Shown piece after piece: positions 1-7,677 of a DNA stretch of 64,000 bases. The translations under genes were made by a program, and so were the position numbers. Position 1 is the stretch's first letter. The number at the start of each line of letters is the position of its first letter. The notes beneath the pieces are model-generated. The model made no database searches, was not told the DNA's origin, and saw nothing but the letters and a program-made list of their open reading frames with translations. Location of the stretch: NCBI GenBank assembly GCA_963733885.1, contig CAVTES010000006.1, positions 434,001-498,000 of the forward strand, in the 5' to 3' direction. The stretch is from JACVRW01 sp963733885 (lineage in GTDB: Bacteria; Actinomycetota; Thermoleophilia; Solirubrobacterales; Thermoleophilaceae).

Positions 1-1346
1 TCGAGGCCGGCGAAACCGAAGGCTCCGTCGCCCAGGAGGAGGCAGACCTGCCGGTCGGGATGGGCGAGCTTCGCGGCGAGCGCGTAGCCGGGTCCGGAGC
101 CGAGGCAGCCGTAGGGCCCCGGGTCCATCCAGCATCCGGGCTCGTAGGTCTCGATCACGCGGCCGGCGAAGGAGACGAAGTCGCCGCCGTCACCGATCAC
201 GATGGCGTCGCGGTCGAGCACCTGGCCGAGCTCGTGATAGACCCGCATCGGGTGGAGCGGCGCACGCGCGTCGGTCATGTCGTCCTGCTCACCCGCGCGC
301 TTCTCGTTCTCGACCTCGCGCAGCGACGCCGCCCACGCGCTCCGGTCCGGCCCGCCGCCGGCCCCTGCGCGCAGTGCGTCGAGGGTGGCCGCCACTCCGC
401 CGTACAGCTCGGCCGTGACCTCGCGCGGGTGCGGGCGGTCGGGGCGGGACGAGCCGATCACGACCACGCCGGTGTCATCCCCGAACGACCCCCCGAAACC
501 GAGCCGGAAGTCCATCGGGACGCCGATCACGAGCGCCACGTCGGCGCCCTTCAGCCCGGTGCTCCGCGCGCGGGAGAAGAACAGCGGGTGGTCGGCCGGC
601 ACGCAGCCGCGCGCCAGGCCGTTCAGGAAGACCGGCACCGACAGCTCGTCGCACAGGCGGACGAGCGCCTGCTCGCCGCGCGCCCAGTACAGGCCGGTGC
701 CCGCCATCACGACGGGGCGCTCGGCTCCGCGAAGCAGCTCCACCGCGCGGTCGAGCGCCTCGCCGCCGGCAGCCGGCGCCGCCACCGGGTCAGGCAGCGA
801 CGTCTCGCCGTCCGCGTCGGCCTCCGCCTCCATGAAGACCTGGTCGAGTGGAAAGTCGACGAACGCCGGGCCGGTCGGCGCCTCGGCCGCGACACGAAGC
901 GCCTCGTCCACGAGGCCGGGGATTTCGGCGGTGGTCGCCGCCGTCCGTGCCTGCTTCGTAACCGCCTCCACAAACGGGATGTGGTCGATTTCCTGGAGCG
1001 AACCCTGCCCCCACCGGAAGGCGGGGGCGCGGCCTCCCAGCACCAGCATCGGCGAGGCGTTCTGGAGCGCCGACGCCATCGCGCTCATCCCATTGGTCAC
1101 TCCCGGTCCGGCGGTCAGCGCGCAGACCCCGGGTAAGCGGGTGGCCTTTGCCCAGCCCTCCGCGGCAAATGCGGCGGACTGCTCGTGGCGCACGTCCACG
1201 ATTTCGACGCCCTCGTCGCGGCAGCCGTCGTAGATCGAGAACAGATGCCCGCCCGACAGCGTGAACAGCTTCGACACCCCGTGCGCCTTGAGGCGCTTCG
1301 CGACGAGCCGCCCGCCGTGGAGCCCGGTGCTCTGCTCGGTCGTCAT
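1..1346 (-). CDS. Thiamine-diphosphate-dependent enzyme, acetolactate synthase family (partial, C-terminus off the window)
   Basis: The first 448 codons read as a ThDP-dependent decarboxylase/synthase of the acetolactate synthase, oxalyl-CoA decarboxylase and 2-hydroxyacyl-CoA lyase superfamily. The N-terminal pyrimidine-binding domain carries the catalytic Glu in VRHEQSAAFAAEGWA (Glu55). A central domain follows, and the pyrophosphate-binding GDG (residues 439-441, LLLGDGAFGF) lies just before the window edge, so the rest of the Mg/ThDP motif is missing. ATG start at 1346. Substrate cannot be told from this fragment: sequence alone does not separate acetolactate synthase from acyl-CoA lyase types. 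It is transcribed divergently from the neighbouring hydrolase across a 42-bp gap. Confidence 0.85.
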   Translation of the reverse strand, partial: MTTEQSTGLHGGRLVAKRLKAHGVSKLFTLSGGHLFSIYDGCRDEGVEIVDVRHEQSAAFAAEGWAKATRLPGVCALTAGPGVTNGMSAMASALQNASPMLVLGGRAPAFRWGQGSLQEIDHIPFVEAVTKQARTAATTAEIPGLVDEALRVAAEAPTGPAFVDFPLDQVFMEAEADADGETSLPDPVAAPAAGGEALDRAVELLRGAERPVVMAGTGLYWARGEQALVRLCDELSVPVFLNGLARGCVPADHPLFFSRARSTGLKGADVALVIGVPMDFRLGFGGSFGDDTGVVVIGSSRPDRPHPREVTAELYGGVAATLDALRAGAGGGPDRSAWAASLREVENEKRAGEQDDMTDARAPLHPMRVYHELGQVLDRDAIVIGDGGDFVSFAGRVIETYEPGCWMDPGPYGCLGSGPGYALAAKLAHPDRQVCLLLGDGAFGFAGL

Positions 1347-1388
1347 GAGGGCCGCGACGTTACCCGATGAGATATACAGGGGGCGTCG

Positions 1389-2273
1389 ATGACGGACCGG
1401 CTCGACGGCGACTTCGGGGGCACCTTTCCTTACGAGGCGCGCTACCTCCGGGCGGGGAAGACGAGCCTCCACTACCTGGACGAGGGGCCCCCCGACGCCC
1501 GCCCGCTGCTGTTCCTCCACGGCAACCCGACCTGGAGCTACCTCTGGCGGCGCCCTGTCGGCGAGCTGAGCGAGAGGGGCCACCGCTGCATCGCCTTCGA
1601 CCACATGGGGTTCGGAAGGTCCGAGAAGCCCCCGCGCCTGTCCGCCTACACGCTCGAGCGGCACGTCGAGAACGCGCTCGCGGTGATCGACGAGCTGGAC
1701 CTGCAGGACGTCACCCTCGTCGCCCACGACTGGGGCGGCCCGATCGGCCTGGGCGCGATGCTCGAACGCGCCGAGCAGTTGCGCGCCGTGGTCCTGATGA
1801 ACACCTGGGCCTGGGAGTTGCCAAGCTGGCTGCCGCCGTTCATCCGCGAGTTCCGGACGGAGGGGCTCGGCGAGATCCTCGCGCTCGGCGGCAACCTGTT
1901 CGTGGAGTCGGCGATCCCGGGCGGGATGGCCCGCCGCGACCTGGACCCGATGATGATGGAGGCCTACCGGGCGCCGTTCCCGGACTACTGGTCACGTGCC
2001 GGCACCCTCGCCTTCCAGCGGGACATCCCGCTCACCGAGCGCGACGGCAGCGCGCCGCTGATCTCGTCGATCCACGAGCGGCTTCCGCAGCTCGATGTGC
2101 CCGTGCTGCTGGTGTGGGGCATGCGCGACCCCGTCTTTCAGCCCGTCTTCCTCGACCAGTGGCGCGAGCTGTTCCCGCGTGCCGAGAGCGCCGAGCTCGA
2201 GGACGCCTCGCACTACGTGGTTGAGGACCGCCCGGACGCCGTGATCGGCGCTATTGAGCGGTTCCTGCGCTGA
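1389..2273 (+). CDS. Alpha/beta hydrolase, haloalkane dehalogenase type (HLD-III-like)
   Basis: A 294-residue alpha/beta hydrolase. HGNPTWSYLWR (44-54) supplies the oxyanion/halide Asn46. The nucleophile elbow HDWGG places an Asp nucleophile (Asp114) followed by Trp115, the halide-binding pair of haloalkane dehalogenases. The acid is Asp247 (VWGMRDP) and the base His275 (ASHYV). An acid after strand beta-7 together with the Asn-Trp pair matches the HLD-III subgroup. In this family a covalent alkyl-enzyme ester is hydrolysed to release halide and alcohol. Related fluoroacetate dehalogenases and epoxide hydrolases share the fold, so substrate is inferred. The 3' end overlaps the convergent phosphatase gene by 23 bp. 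Confidence 0.85.
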   Translation: MTDRLDGDFGGTFPYEARYLRAGKTSLHYLDEGPPDARPLLFLHGNPTWSYLWRRPVGELSERGHRCIAFDHMGFGRSEKPPRLSAYTLERHVENALAVIDELDLQDVTLVAHDWGGPIGLGAMLERAEQLRAVVLMNTWAWELPSWLPPFIREFRTEGLGEILALGGNLFVESAIPGGMARRDLDPMMMEAYRAPFPDYWSRAGTLAFQRDIPLTERDGSAPLISSIHERLPQLDVPVLLVWGMRDPVFQPVFLDQWRELFPRAESAELEDASHYVVEDRPDAVIGAIERFLR

Positions 2274-4638
2274 CCCGGCGCGACGCGGCCTCGATGCTCT
2301 CCACGTTGCGTGGGAGCACGTCGACGCTGAGCCGGTTCCCGTACACCACGTGGAGCACGACGCCACCGAACCGGCCGGCCAGCTCGCGGGCCTCGCGCTC
2401 GGCCTCGGCCACCTCGGCCTCCGGGAGTCCCGTGGCCTCGAGGAAGCGGCGGGCGATCGGGCCGTCCAGCTCAGACGCCGACAGTTCGAGCTGCTCGGTG
2501 CGGAACAGGCCTGCGGTCACTCCGGCGGTCGGCGTGACGACCACCGCGGCCATGTCGTCGGACAGCAACGTCGACTCGTTCGCGACTCGGTCGATGAGAC
2601 GGTGGGCGCTCGGGTCGTCCTCTATCTCCGTGAGCAGCTCCTCGAGCCGCTCGCGGCCGAGGATGCCGTTCTCCGTGCGGGCCTCCAGGAGGCCGTCGGT
2701 GAAGAGCGCTGCGACCGAGCCGGACACCAGCGGCACCGTCGTTTGGCGCAGACCCGTGCGCACCCCGACGCCGATCGGGGGCGAGGAGCCGGCCGTCACC
2801 GGCACATGGGTTTCTGGTCCGACCACGATGGGCGACGGGTGCCCGGCGGTCGCGTACGTCAGCGAGCCCGTTTCCGGATCGTGTACGGCCAGAAGCACGG
2901 TTGCGAAGTCTCCGCCCAGGTTCTCGTCGATCACGCGACCGGCGACCTGGAGCGCCACGCGGGGCTCGAGTCCAGCCTCGAGGTATGCGCGCAGCGTGTA
3001 GCGCATGAAGGCAGTACGGGCAAGCGCGCCGCGGCCGTGGCCGGACACGTCGCCGAGGATGAAGCCGACGCTGCCGCCGGCCAGCGGGATCACGTCGTAG
3101 AAGTCGCCGCCCGCGCCGGGGCCGTCCGCGGGCCGGTAGGCGACCGAGGTGAGCAGCGCGCCGACCTTGTCGGGAACCGGGGGAAGCAGTGCGGTCTGGA
3201 GCAGGCCGACCTCCTGGAGGAGTTCGCGCCGCTGGCGCGCAAGCCGTCGCGCCCTCAGCGCGGACAGCAGGTAGCCGACCCCGAGGAGGACCGACAGCGC
3301 CGCGAGCGCGGCGAGAGCGGCCTTGAGCGACTCCGGGACATCGAGTTCAGTCACGAACTCTGTGACCGCCGGCGGCAGTGGGCCCAGCCCCTCGTCGGCG
3401 TTCTGATCGGAACCCTGGTCGCCGTCGCTCTCGCCGTCGCCACCACCACTACCGCCGGCGCCGTCAGCGCCGCCAGCATCATCGCCGCCGGCGCCTGAGC
3501 CGCCGGCGCTGCCGGAGGTGGCCGCACCGCCGGTGCCGCCAGGGGCCGAATCGGAACCGGTGTCCCCGGTGTCGCCCGCGGGCACGCCGCCAGTGCCGGT
3601 GATGTCCTGGCCCGCGGCGGTGCCGCCGCCTGTCGCCTGAATGTTTTGGTTGCTCGTCTCAGACGGTTGCTCGCCTCCCCGACCGCCGGTGTCGGCCAGT
3701 ACGAACGTGCCGTCGCCGGGCTCGGGCGCGGTCGCGGGCGTCCCCGGCGAGCTCCCGCCTGAGCCGCCCGAGTCGCCGCCGGAGAGCTGGGCCGGGGTCG
3801 GGGGCGGGGTGACCTGCGGGCGACCGCTCGGAGCGGGCTCGTCATCGCCACCGTTATTGTCGTCCTCGCCCTTGCCGCCACCGCTCGGCGGGGAGTTGCC
3901 GCCGCCCGGCTTGCCGTCATCGTCGCCGCCGCCGCCGTGCCAGCCGTCGTCGTCATCGTCGTCGCGGCCACCGCCGCCGCCGTGCCAGCCGTCGTCGTCA
4001 TCGTCGTCGCCGTGCCCGACGCCGCCACCGCCGCCGCCGCCGTGCCAGCCGTCATCGTCGCCGTCCTTGCCGCCGCCGTTTCCCCCGCCGCCACCGCCGC
4101 CGCCGTGCCAGCCGTCATCGTCGTCGTCGCCGCCGTCCTTGCCGCCGCCGCTCCCCCCGCCGTCGTCCTTATCGGGGATGCTGCGCTTGCTGTCGGCGTC
4201 GCCGCCGCCCAGGGCGCGAGATTCGGCGGGCGGCTGCCCGCCGGCGGCCGAGTTCGAGACTGCGGGAGGCTTCGCCGCAGGCGGGGCCTCGGCAGGCGGC
4301 GCCTCGAGGGGCGCTGCCTCGGCAGGCTGCGCCTCGGCGGGTTGGGCCTGGGCAGGCGGCACCTCGGCAGGAGCTGCCTGGACCGGCGGCGCCTCCGGGG
4401 GCGCCTCGCCCAGAACCGGCTCGGTGGCCGGTACGTCAGCCGGAGCGCTGGTCGTCTGGCCCACTACAGCCGCATCGCCCGCGCCGGTGTCCCCCTTGTT
4501 GGCCTCGGCAGTGGCTAGCGGCTGATCCCCTCCGCCCGCCAGGAGCACGACAGCAATCGTGACGAAGACGGCGAGTGCCGCCCCGGCGCGGGCCGTAAAC
4601 GCCCGCGCATCCTCGCGCAGGGGGTGGAAGGGGGCCAC
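2251..4638 (-). CDS. Membrane-anchored SpoIIE/PP2C-type serine phosphatase with a large low-complexity exterior
   Basis: 795 residues, GTG start. Order: short basic N-terminus; membrane segment 18-35; Pro/Ala/Glu-rich stretch 79-123; Asp/Gly-rich block with four DGWHGGGG units 170-245; Ser/Gly/Thr-rich linker to about 418; second membrane segment 437-461; basic stop-transfer; SpoIIE-type phosphatase about 478-705; an unassigned 90-residue tail. Metal-binding Asp residues are visible in GGDFYD (512, 515), GDVSGHG (530), FTDGL (648) and LSDDM (694/695). Family members dephosphorylate anti-anti-sigma proteins in partner-switching stress pathways. The topology puts the disordered region outside and the phosphatase inside. 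No partner STAS or HATPase gene lies nearby. Confidence 0.85.
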   Translation of the reverse strand: MAPFHPLREDARAFTARAGAALAVFVTIAVVLLAGGGDQPLATAEANKGDTGAGDAAVVGQTTSAPADVPATEPVLGEAPPEAPPVQAAPAEVPPAQAQPAEAQPAEAAPLEAPPAEAPPAAKPPAVSNSAAGGQPPAESRALGGGDADSKRSIPDKDDGGGSGGGKDGGDDDDDGWHGGGGGGGGNGGGKDGDDDGWHGGGGGGGVGHGDDDDDDGWHGGGGGRDDDDDDGWHGGGGDDDGKPGGGNSPPSGGGKGEDDNNGGDDEPAPSGRPQVTPPPTPAQLSGGDSGGSGGSSPGTPATAPEPGDGTFVLADTGGRGGEQPSETSNQNIQATGGGTAAGQDITGTGGVPAGDTGDTGSDSAPGGTGGAATSGSAGGSGAGGDDAGGADGAGGSGGGDGESDGDQGSDQNADEGLGPLPPAVTEFVTELDVPESLKAALAALAALSVLLGVGYLLSALRARRLARQRRELLQEVGLLQTALLPPVPDKVGALLTSVAYRPADGPGAGGDFYDVIPLAGGSVGFILGDVSGHGRGALARTAFMRYTLRAYLEAGLEPRVALQVAGRVIDENLGGDFATVLLAVHDPETGSLTYATAGHPSPIVVGPETHVPVTAGSSPPIGVGVRTGLRQTTVPLVSGSVAALFTDGLLEARTENGILGRERLEELLTEIEDDPSAHRLIDRVANESTLLSDDMAAVVVTPTAGVTAGLFRTEQLELSASELDGPIARRFLEATGLPEAEVAEAEREARELAGRFGGVVLHVVYGNRLSVDVLPRNVESIEAASRRVSAGTAQ
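3904..4128 (-). repeat. Asp/Gly/Trp/His repeat block inside the SpoIIE phosphatase gene
   Basis: Encodes four copies of a unit made of 3-6 Asp, GWH and 4-9 Gly (Trp-His pairs at residues 177/178, 198/199, 218/219 and 233/234), separated by short Gly/Lys spacers. On the DNA this is a run of near-identical 30-60 bp units. It is predicted to lie outside the membrane. Confidence 0.9.
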
Positions 4639-5126
4639 GTTAATAATCTCGGCAGATCACGCGTACGTGATTAGCAATTTGCTCCGAAGGGTCGAACGTT
4701 CGTCTAGGGCGCTGTCCATGCTGTACAGGTGCACGGACTCGGTGATTCCCCTCAACTCTGCCTTACAACGCGCGTATACGCCACTATCTCTCATTTTTCA
4801 TTGCGCTAAGCGTGGCCTCGGTCAGCGCAAGACATCGCCCAATTCGCGCGAGGGCCTGAACCCGGGCCGCCACGTTCACCGCGTTCGCCGATCACGCGAA
4901 CTCCCAGGAACGGCATGGCCTGATCCTGCCCGTCAGTCCACTGGATCAATCACCGCGCCAAGCGCGGCGAAGCGTCCAATCCTGCTGAACGATGGCATTC
5001 CCCGCCTTGCTCCTCCTGCCGGCCGCGCCTCCCGCCTCCCGTGGCGGGCTCCCTAGGCTAGGTGACCTGCCTCATGACCTGGCGAACGCCTGAGAAGACG
5101 TCCGGGCCCGTCCTAGACTCAAGTCC
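4639..5126. other. Intergenic region, 488 bp, comparatively AT-rich
   Basis: No gene is supported here. The part next to the phosphatase start is clearly less GC-rich than the surroundings and holds a perfect inverted repeat, ATCACG-CGTA-CGTGAT (4656-4671), 18-33 bp upstream of the GTG start. That is a good position for an operator of the phosphatase gene. The remainder shows nothing I can assign. Confidence 0.45.
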
Positions 5127-5405
5127 TTACTCGGGCTCCGGTTTCTCCTCACCAGGCCAGGTGCCGGTTGTCTTGTAGAACGCACGCCGGCTGTAGTGGT
5201 CCGCGGCCTCCTTCATCACTCTGAAGATGGCGCCCTGAAGCGCCGCGGCGATCAGCAGCTTGCCCCAGTCGATGTCGCGGTGCTTGGAGTCCGGCGGCTC
5301 CTCCTCGTCGAACAGCCCCCAGATCTCGTCCAGGATCTTCCTCGAGATCGCGCCGGCGATCAGGCCGCCGATGATGCTGACGGGGATGAAGAGCAGCTTG
5401 GCCAT
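5127..5405 (-). CDS. DUF4235 membrane protein
   Basis: 92 residues, ATG start. It matches the actinobacterial DUF4235 pattern: an N-terminal membrane helix (about 4-22, IPVSIIGGLIAGAISRKI), an acidic loop (DEEEPP), a second hydrophobic helix with AAALQGAIF (about 47-66), and a C-terminal TGTWPG signature. Function of the family is unknown. It probably stands alone, between the phosphatase gene region and a tRNA on the same strand. Confidence 0.85.
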   Translation of the reverse strand: MAKLLFIPVSIIGGLIAGAISRKILDEIWGLFDEEEPPDSKHRDIDWGKLLIAAALQGAIFRVMKEAADHYSRRAFYKTTGTWPGEEKPEPE

Positions 5406-5455
5406 GCCGGGTGTATACCCGCCCGGGGTGCCCGCATGCTTTCAGGCTCGGGAAG

Positions 5456-5541
5456 TGCCCGGGGTGGGATTCGAACCCACACGCCCTTGCGGGCAGTCGG
5501 GTTTAAGCCGACTGCGTCTCACCGTGTTCCGCCACCCGGGC
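5456..5541 (-). tRNA. tRNA-Leu (anticodon UAA)
   Basis: An 86-nt class II tRNA read on the minus strand. The 7-bp acceptor stem is GCCCGGG/CCCGGGC with discriminator A. The anticodon stem GTCGG/CCGAC closes the loop CTTAAAC, so the anticodon is TAA. A long variable arm (GCCC-GCAA-GGGC) and the T loop TTCGAAT follow. CCA is not encoded. It decodes UUA, which is rare in high-GC actinobacteria; the equivalent tRNA in Streptomyces is BldA. Confidence 0.95.
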
Positions 5542-5575
5542 CCGTATCAGTTTATGGCCCGCTGGCGCGCAACTT

Positions 5576-7093
5576 ATGCGCTGCTACGGTGTCCATCGGG
5601 CGGGTACCTCGTTGGAAGCTTCCGCACTTCAACATTCCGCACGTCTTCCCGCGCTCGCAGGGCGATCGCCCCTGCTCCGGCTTCAGACGGACGAGCGACT
5701 GGTCGCGCTCATCCGGCGCGGTCATCACGGGGCGTTCGAGGCACTCGTGCAGCGCTACCAGCCGAGGCTGCTTGCCTTCTGCCGCCACATGCTCGGCTCG
5801 CAGGAGGACGCCGAGGACGTGCTCCAGGAAGTCTTCGCCGCGTCCTTTAACGCGATCTGCGCCGACGACCGGCCGATCAACGCCCGGCCCTGGCTCTACC
5901 GGATTGCCCGCAACCGCTGCCTGAACCACCTCCGCCGGCCCCAGCCGGCCGGCCAGGATTCGATGGACGTGTTCGAGCGTGACGGCGGCACTACGACCGC
6001 CGACACCGTCCACAAGCGCGAGGAGTTCCGCCACATCGTGGCCGACGTCCAGGAGCTTCCCGAGACGCAGCGCACCGCGCTGCTCCTGCGCGAGATCGAC
6101 GCCCTCTCCTACGAGCAGATCGCCGAGGCGATGGACACGACAGTGCCCAGCGTCAAGTCGCTCCTCGTGCGCGCGCGCGTGGCGCTGGCCGAGGCGGCCG
6201 AGGCGCGGCTTCTCACCTGCTCGGAGGTCCGGCTCGAGCTGGGCCAGGTGGCGGAGGGCATCGCGCGCAGCTCGGCGCCGGTCCGCCGCCACCTGAAGCG
6301 ATGTGAGCGCTGCCGCACCTTCAAGGGCGAGCTCCGAAAGACCTCCAAGGCACTCGCCGCGCTCTACCCGATCGGGCCGCTGCTGTTCATGAAGAAGCTG
6401 TGGGTGGCCAAGCTCGGCGCGGGCGCCGGCGCGAGTGCGGCCGCCGGCTCGGGCGGCGGCGCAGCCGCCGGAGCCGGGATGGCCGGAGCCACCGCGGCGG
6501 CCGCGGGCGGGATCACCGCCGGCGGCGCCGTCTCCGCGGGCATCTCGACCGTGGCGTCGAAGGCCGCCGCCGGGATGGCCGCCGCCGCTCTCGTCACCGC
6601 CGGCGCTGTGGAGATGAAGCACGCCACCGAGCCCACCACTGCGCCCGAGCCGGCCCCGGCCCAGATCGCGGTCACGCAGCCGGTGGCGCCCGTCGTGGCC
6701 GCCCCGCCCGTCCCGGTGAGACCGGCCCCGCCGGTGGCGAAGCCGGCCAAGGTGGAGAAGGTCGTGGCCGAGCCCAAGCCCAAGCCGGAGCCCCCGGCAG
6801 TCGTGGCGCCCCCGGCCCCGCCGGTCGAGCCCGTGCCGGCTGAGGAGCCGGTCCCGGTCGAGCCGGCGCCGGTGCAGGAGGAGGGATCGACCGTGATCCT
6901 GCCGCCGCGCGAGCAGGAGGAGCCGACCACGGGCCCGCCCGCAGGCGAGCCCACCGAGGCTACGACCCCGCCCCGCGGGGTCACCACGACGCCGGATCAG
7001 CCGCCGCCCGCGCCGCCCGCGGGCGAGCCCGGAGCCGGCACCGGCAGCGGTACCCCGCCGCCTCCGCCGCCGCCTCCGCCTCCCGGCGGCTAG
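5576..7093 (+). CDS. ECF sigma factor fused to a zinc-finger anti-sigma-like domain and a Pro-rich tail
   Basis: 505 residues. Sigma-70 region 2 spans about 41-122 (DVLQEVF, WLYRIARN) and region 4 about 155-205 (LPETQRTALLLREID, YEQIAEAMD). A zf-HC2-like module follows with Cys215, His239, Cys243 and Cys246 (HLKRCERC), the signature of zinc-binding anti-sigma domains. Residues 275-350 are Ala/Gly-rich and could form a weak membrane helix; the last 150 residues are Pro/Ala/Glu-rich, ending in a polyproline run. A regulator with its own inhibitory and sensory extension is inferred. The start is uncertain: the first 35 residues precede the conserved domain, but no other ATG/GTG lies near. Confidence 0.85.
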   Translation: MRCYGVHRAGTSLEASALQHSARLPALAGRSPLLRLQTDERLVALIRRGHHGAFEALVQRYQPRLLAFCRHMLGSQEDAEDVLQEVFAASFNAICADDRPINARPWLYRIARNRCLNHLRRPQPAGQDSMDVFERDGGTTTADTVHKREEFRHIVADVQELPETQRTALLLREIDALSYEQIAEAMDTTVPSVKSLLVRARVALAEAAEARLLTCSEVRLELGQVAEGIARSSAPVRRHLKRCERCRTFKGELRKTSKALAALYPIGPLLFMKKLWVAKLGAGAGASAAAGSGGGAAAGAGMAGATAAAAGGITAGGAVSAGISTVASKAAAGMAAAALVTAGAVEMKHATEPTTAPEPAPAQIAVTQPVAPVVAAPPVPVRPAPPVAKPAKVEKVVAEPKPKPEPPAVVAPPAPPVEPVPAEEPVPVEPAPVQEEGSTVILPPREQEEPTTGPPAGEPTEATTPPRGVTTTPDQPPPAPPAGEPGAGTGSGTPPPPPPPPPPGG

Positions 7094-7239
7094 ACGCCTT
7101 CCGCGCCCGGCGCTGGACGAGTCGAGTGTCGTGGATTGTGGCCCCATACGGGCCCCTAAGCCGACACTTGCCCGCTCCGGAGAGGCACCATGAGGCTCCG
7201 GCTTCGGTCCCGCGCGGCCCGGGTAGGCTCCCGCCGTCC

Positions 7240-7569
7240 GTGATCGACTTCGACGACTTCCTCAAGGTCGATATCCGCGTGGGACGCATCACGCAGGTCG
7301 AGGAGTTCCCCGAGGCCCGCAAGCCGGCCTGGAAGCTCCGTATCGACTTCGGGCCGGAGATCGGCGAGAAGCGGTCCTCCGCGCGGATCACCAACTACGC
7401 GCGCGAGGAGCTCGAGGGCAGCCTGGTGGTCGCCGTCGTGAACTTCCCGGCGCGCCAGATCGGGCCGGTCAGGTCCGAGGTGCTCGTGCTCGGCGTGCCG
7501 GACGAGGACGGCCGGGTGATCCTGCTGCGGCCGACCTCCGACGTGCCCCTCGGCGGGCGGATGTTCTGA
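7240..7569 (+). CDS. csaA: CsaA-like tRNA-binding-domain protein
   Basis: 109 residues from a GTG at 7240. An open frame runs further upstream, but the family begins at the DFDDFLKVDIRVGRI motif, so the internal GTG fits the usual length of about 110. It has the OB-fold of the tRNA-binding domain family (RVGRI near the N-terminus; AVVNFPARQIGP and EVLVLG at the C-terminal half). CsaA is a dimeric export-related chaperone in Bacillus; its role in actinobacteria is untested. The downstream region carries a broken DUF2332 gene. Confidence 0.85.
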   Translation: MIDFDDFLKVDIRVGRITQVEEFPEARKPAWKLRIDFGPEIGEKRSSARITNYAREELEGSLVVAVVNFPARQIGPVRSEVLVLGVPDEDGRVILLRPTSDVPLGGRMF

Positions 7570-7571
7570 GC

Positions 7572-7676
7572 GCCGAGGCGCGCCGGACGCTGGCCGGCCG
7601 GCTCCGCTTCCAGGCAGGGGCCTGCCGATACCTCGGCTCCCCCCTCTACGGCGACTTCGTCGAGTGGCTGGCCTGA
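7572..7676 (+). pseudogene. Truncated DUF2332-family N-terminus (gene remnant)
   Basis: An open stretch of 34 codons ending in TGA reads LAGRLRFQAGAC, then YLGSPLYGDFVEW. This resembles the N-terminus of DUF2332 proteins, which normally run to more than 300 residues. No ATG/GTG precedes it in frame, and the stop abuts the end of the convergent oxidase gene. I read it as a deletion scar in which the body of the gene was lost. The match rests on a short motif recalled from the family. Confidence 0.5.
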
Positions 7677-7677
7677 A

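Noticed and set aside
2254..3498. 414-codon plus-strand frame opposite the SpoIIE phosphatase
   Set aside because: Antisense to conserved phosphatase motifs; no domain or ribosome site.
3904..4128. CRISPR-like or minisatellite array
   Set aside because: The DNA repeats are unequal in length, have no unique spacers, and encode an in-frame repeat of the phosphatase.
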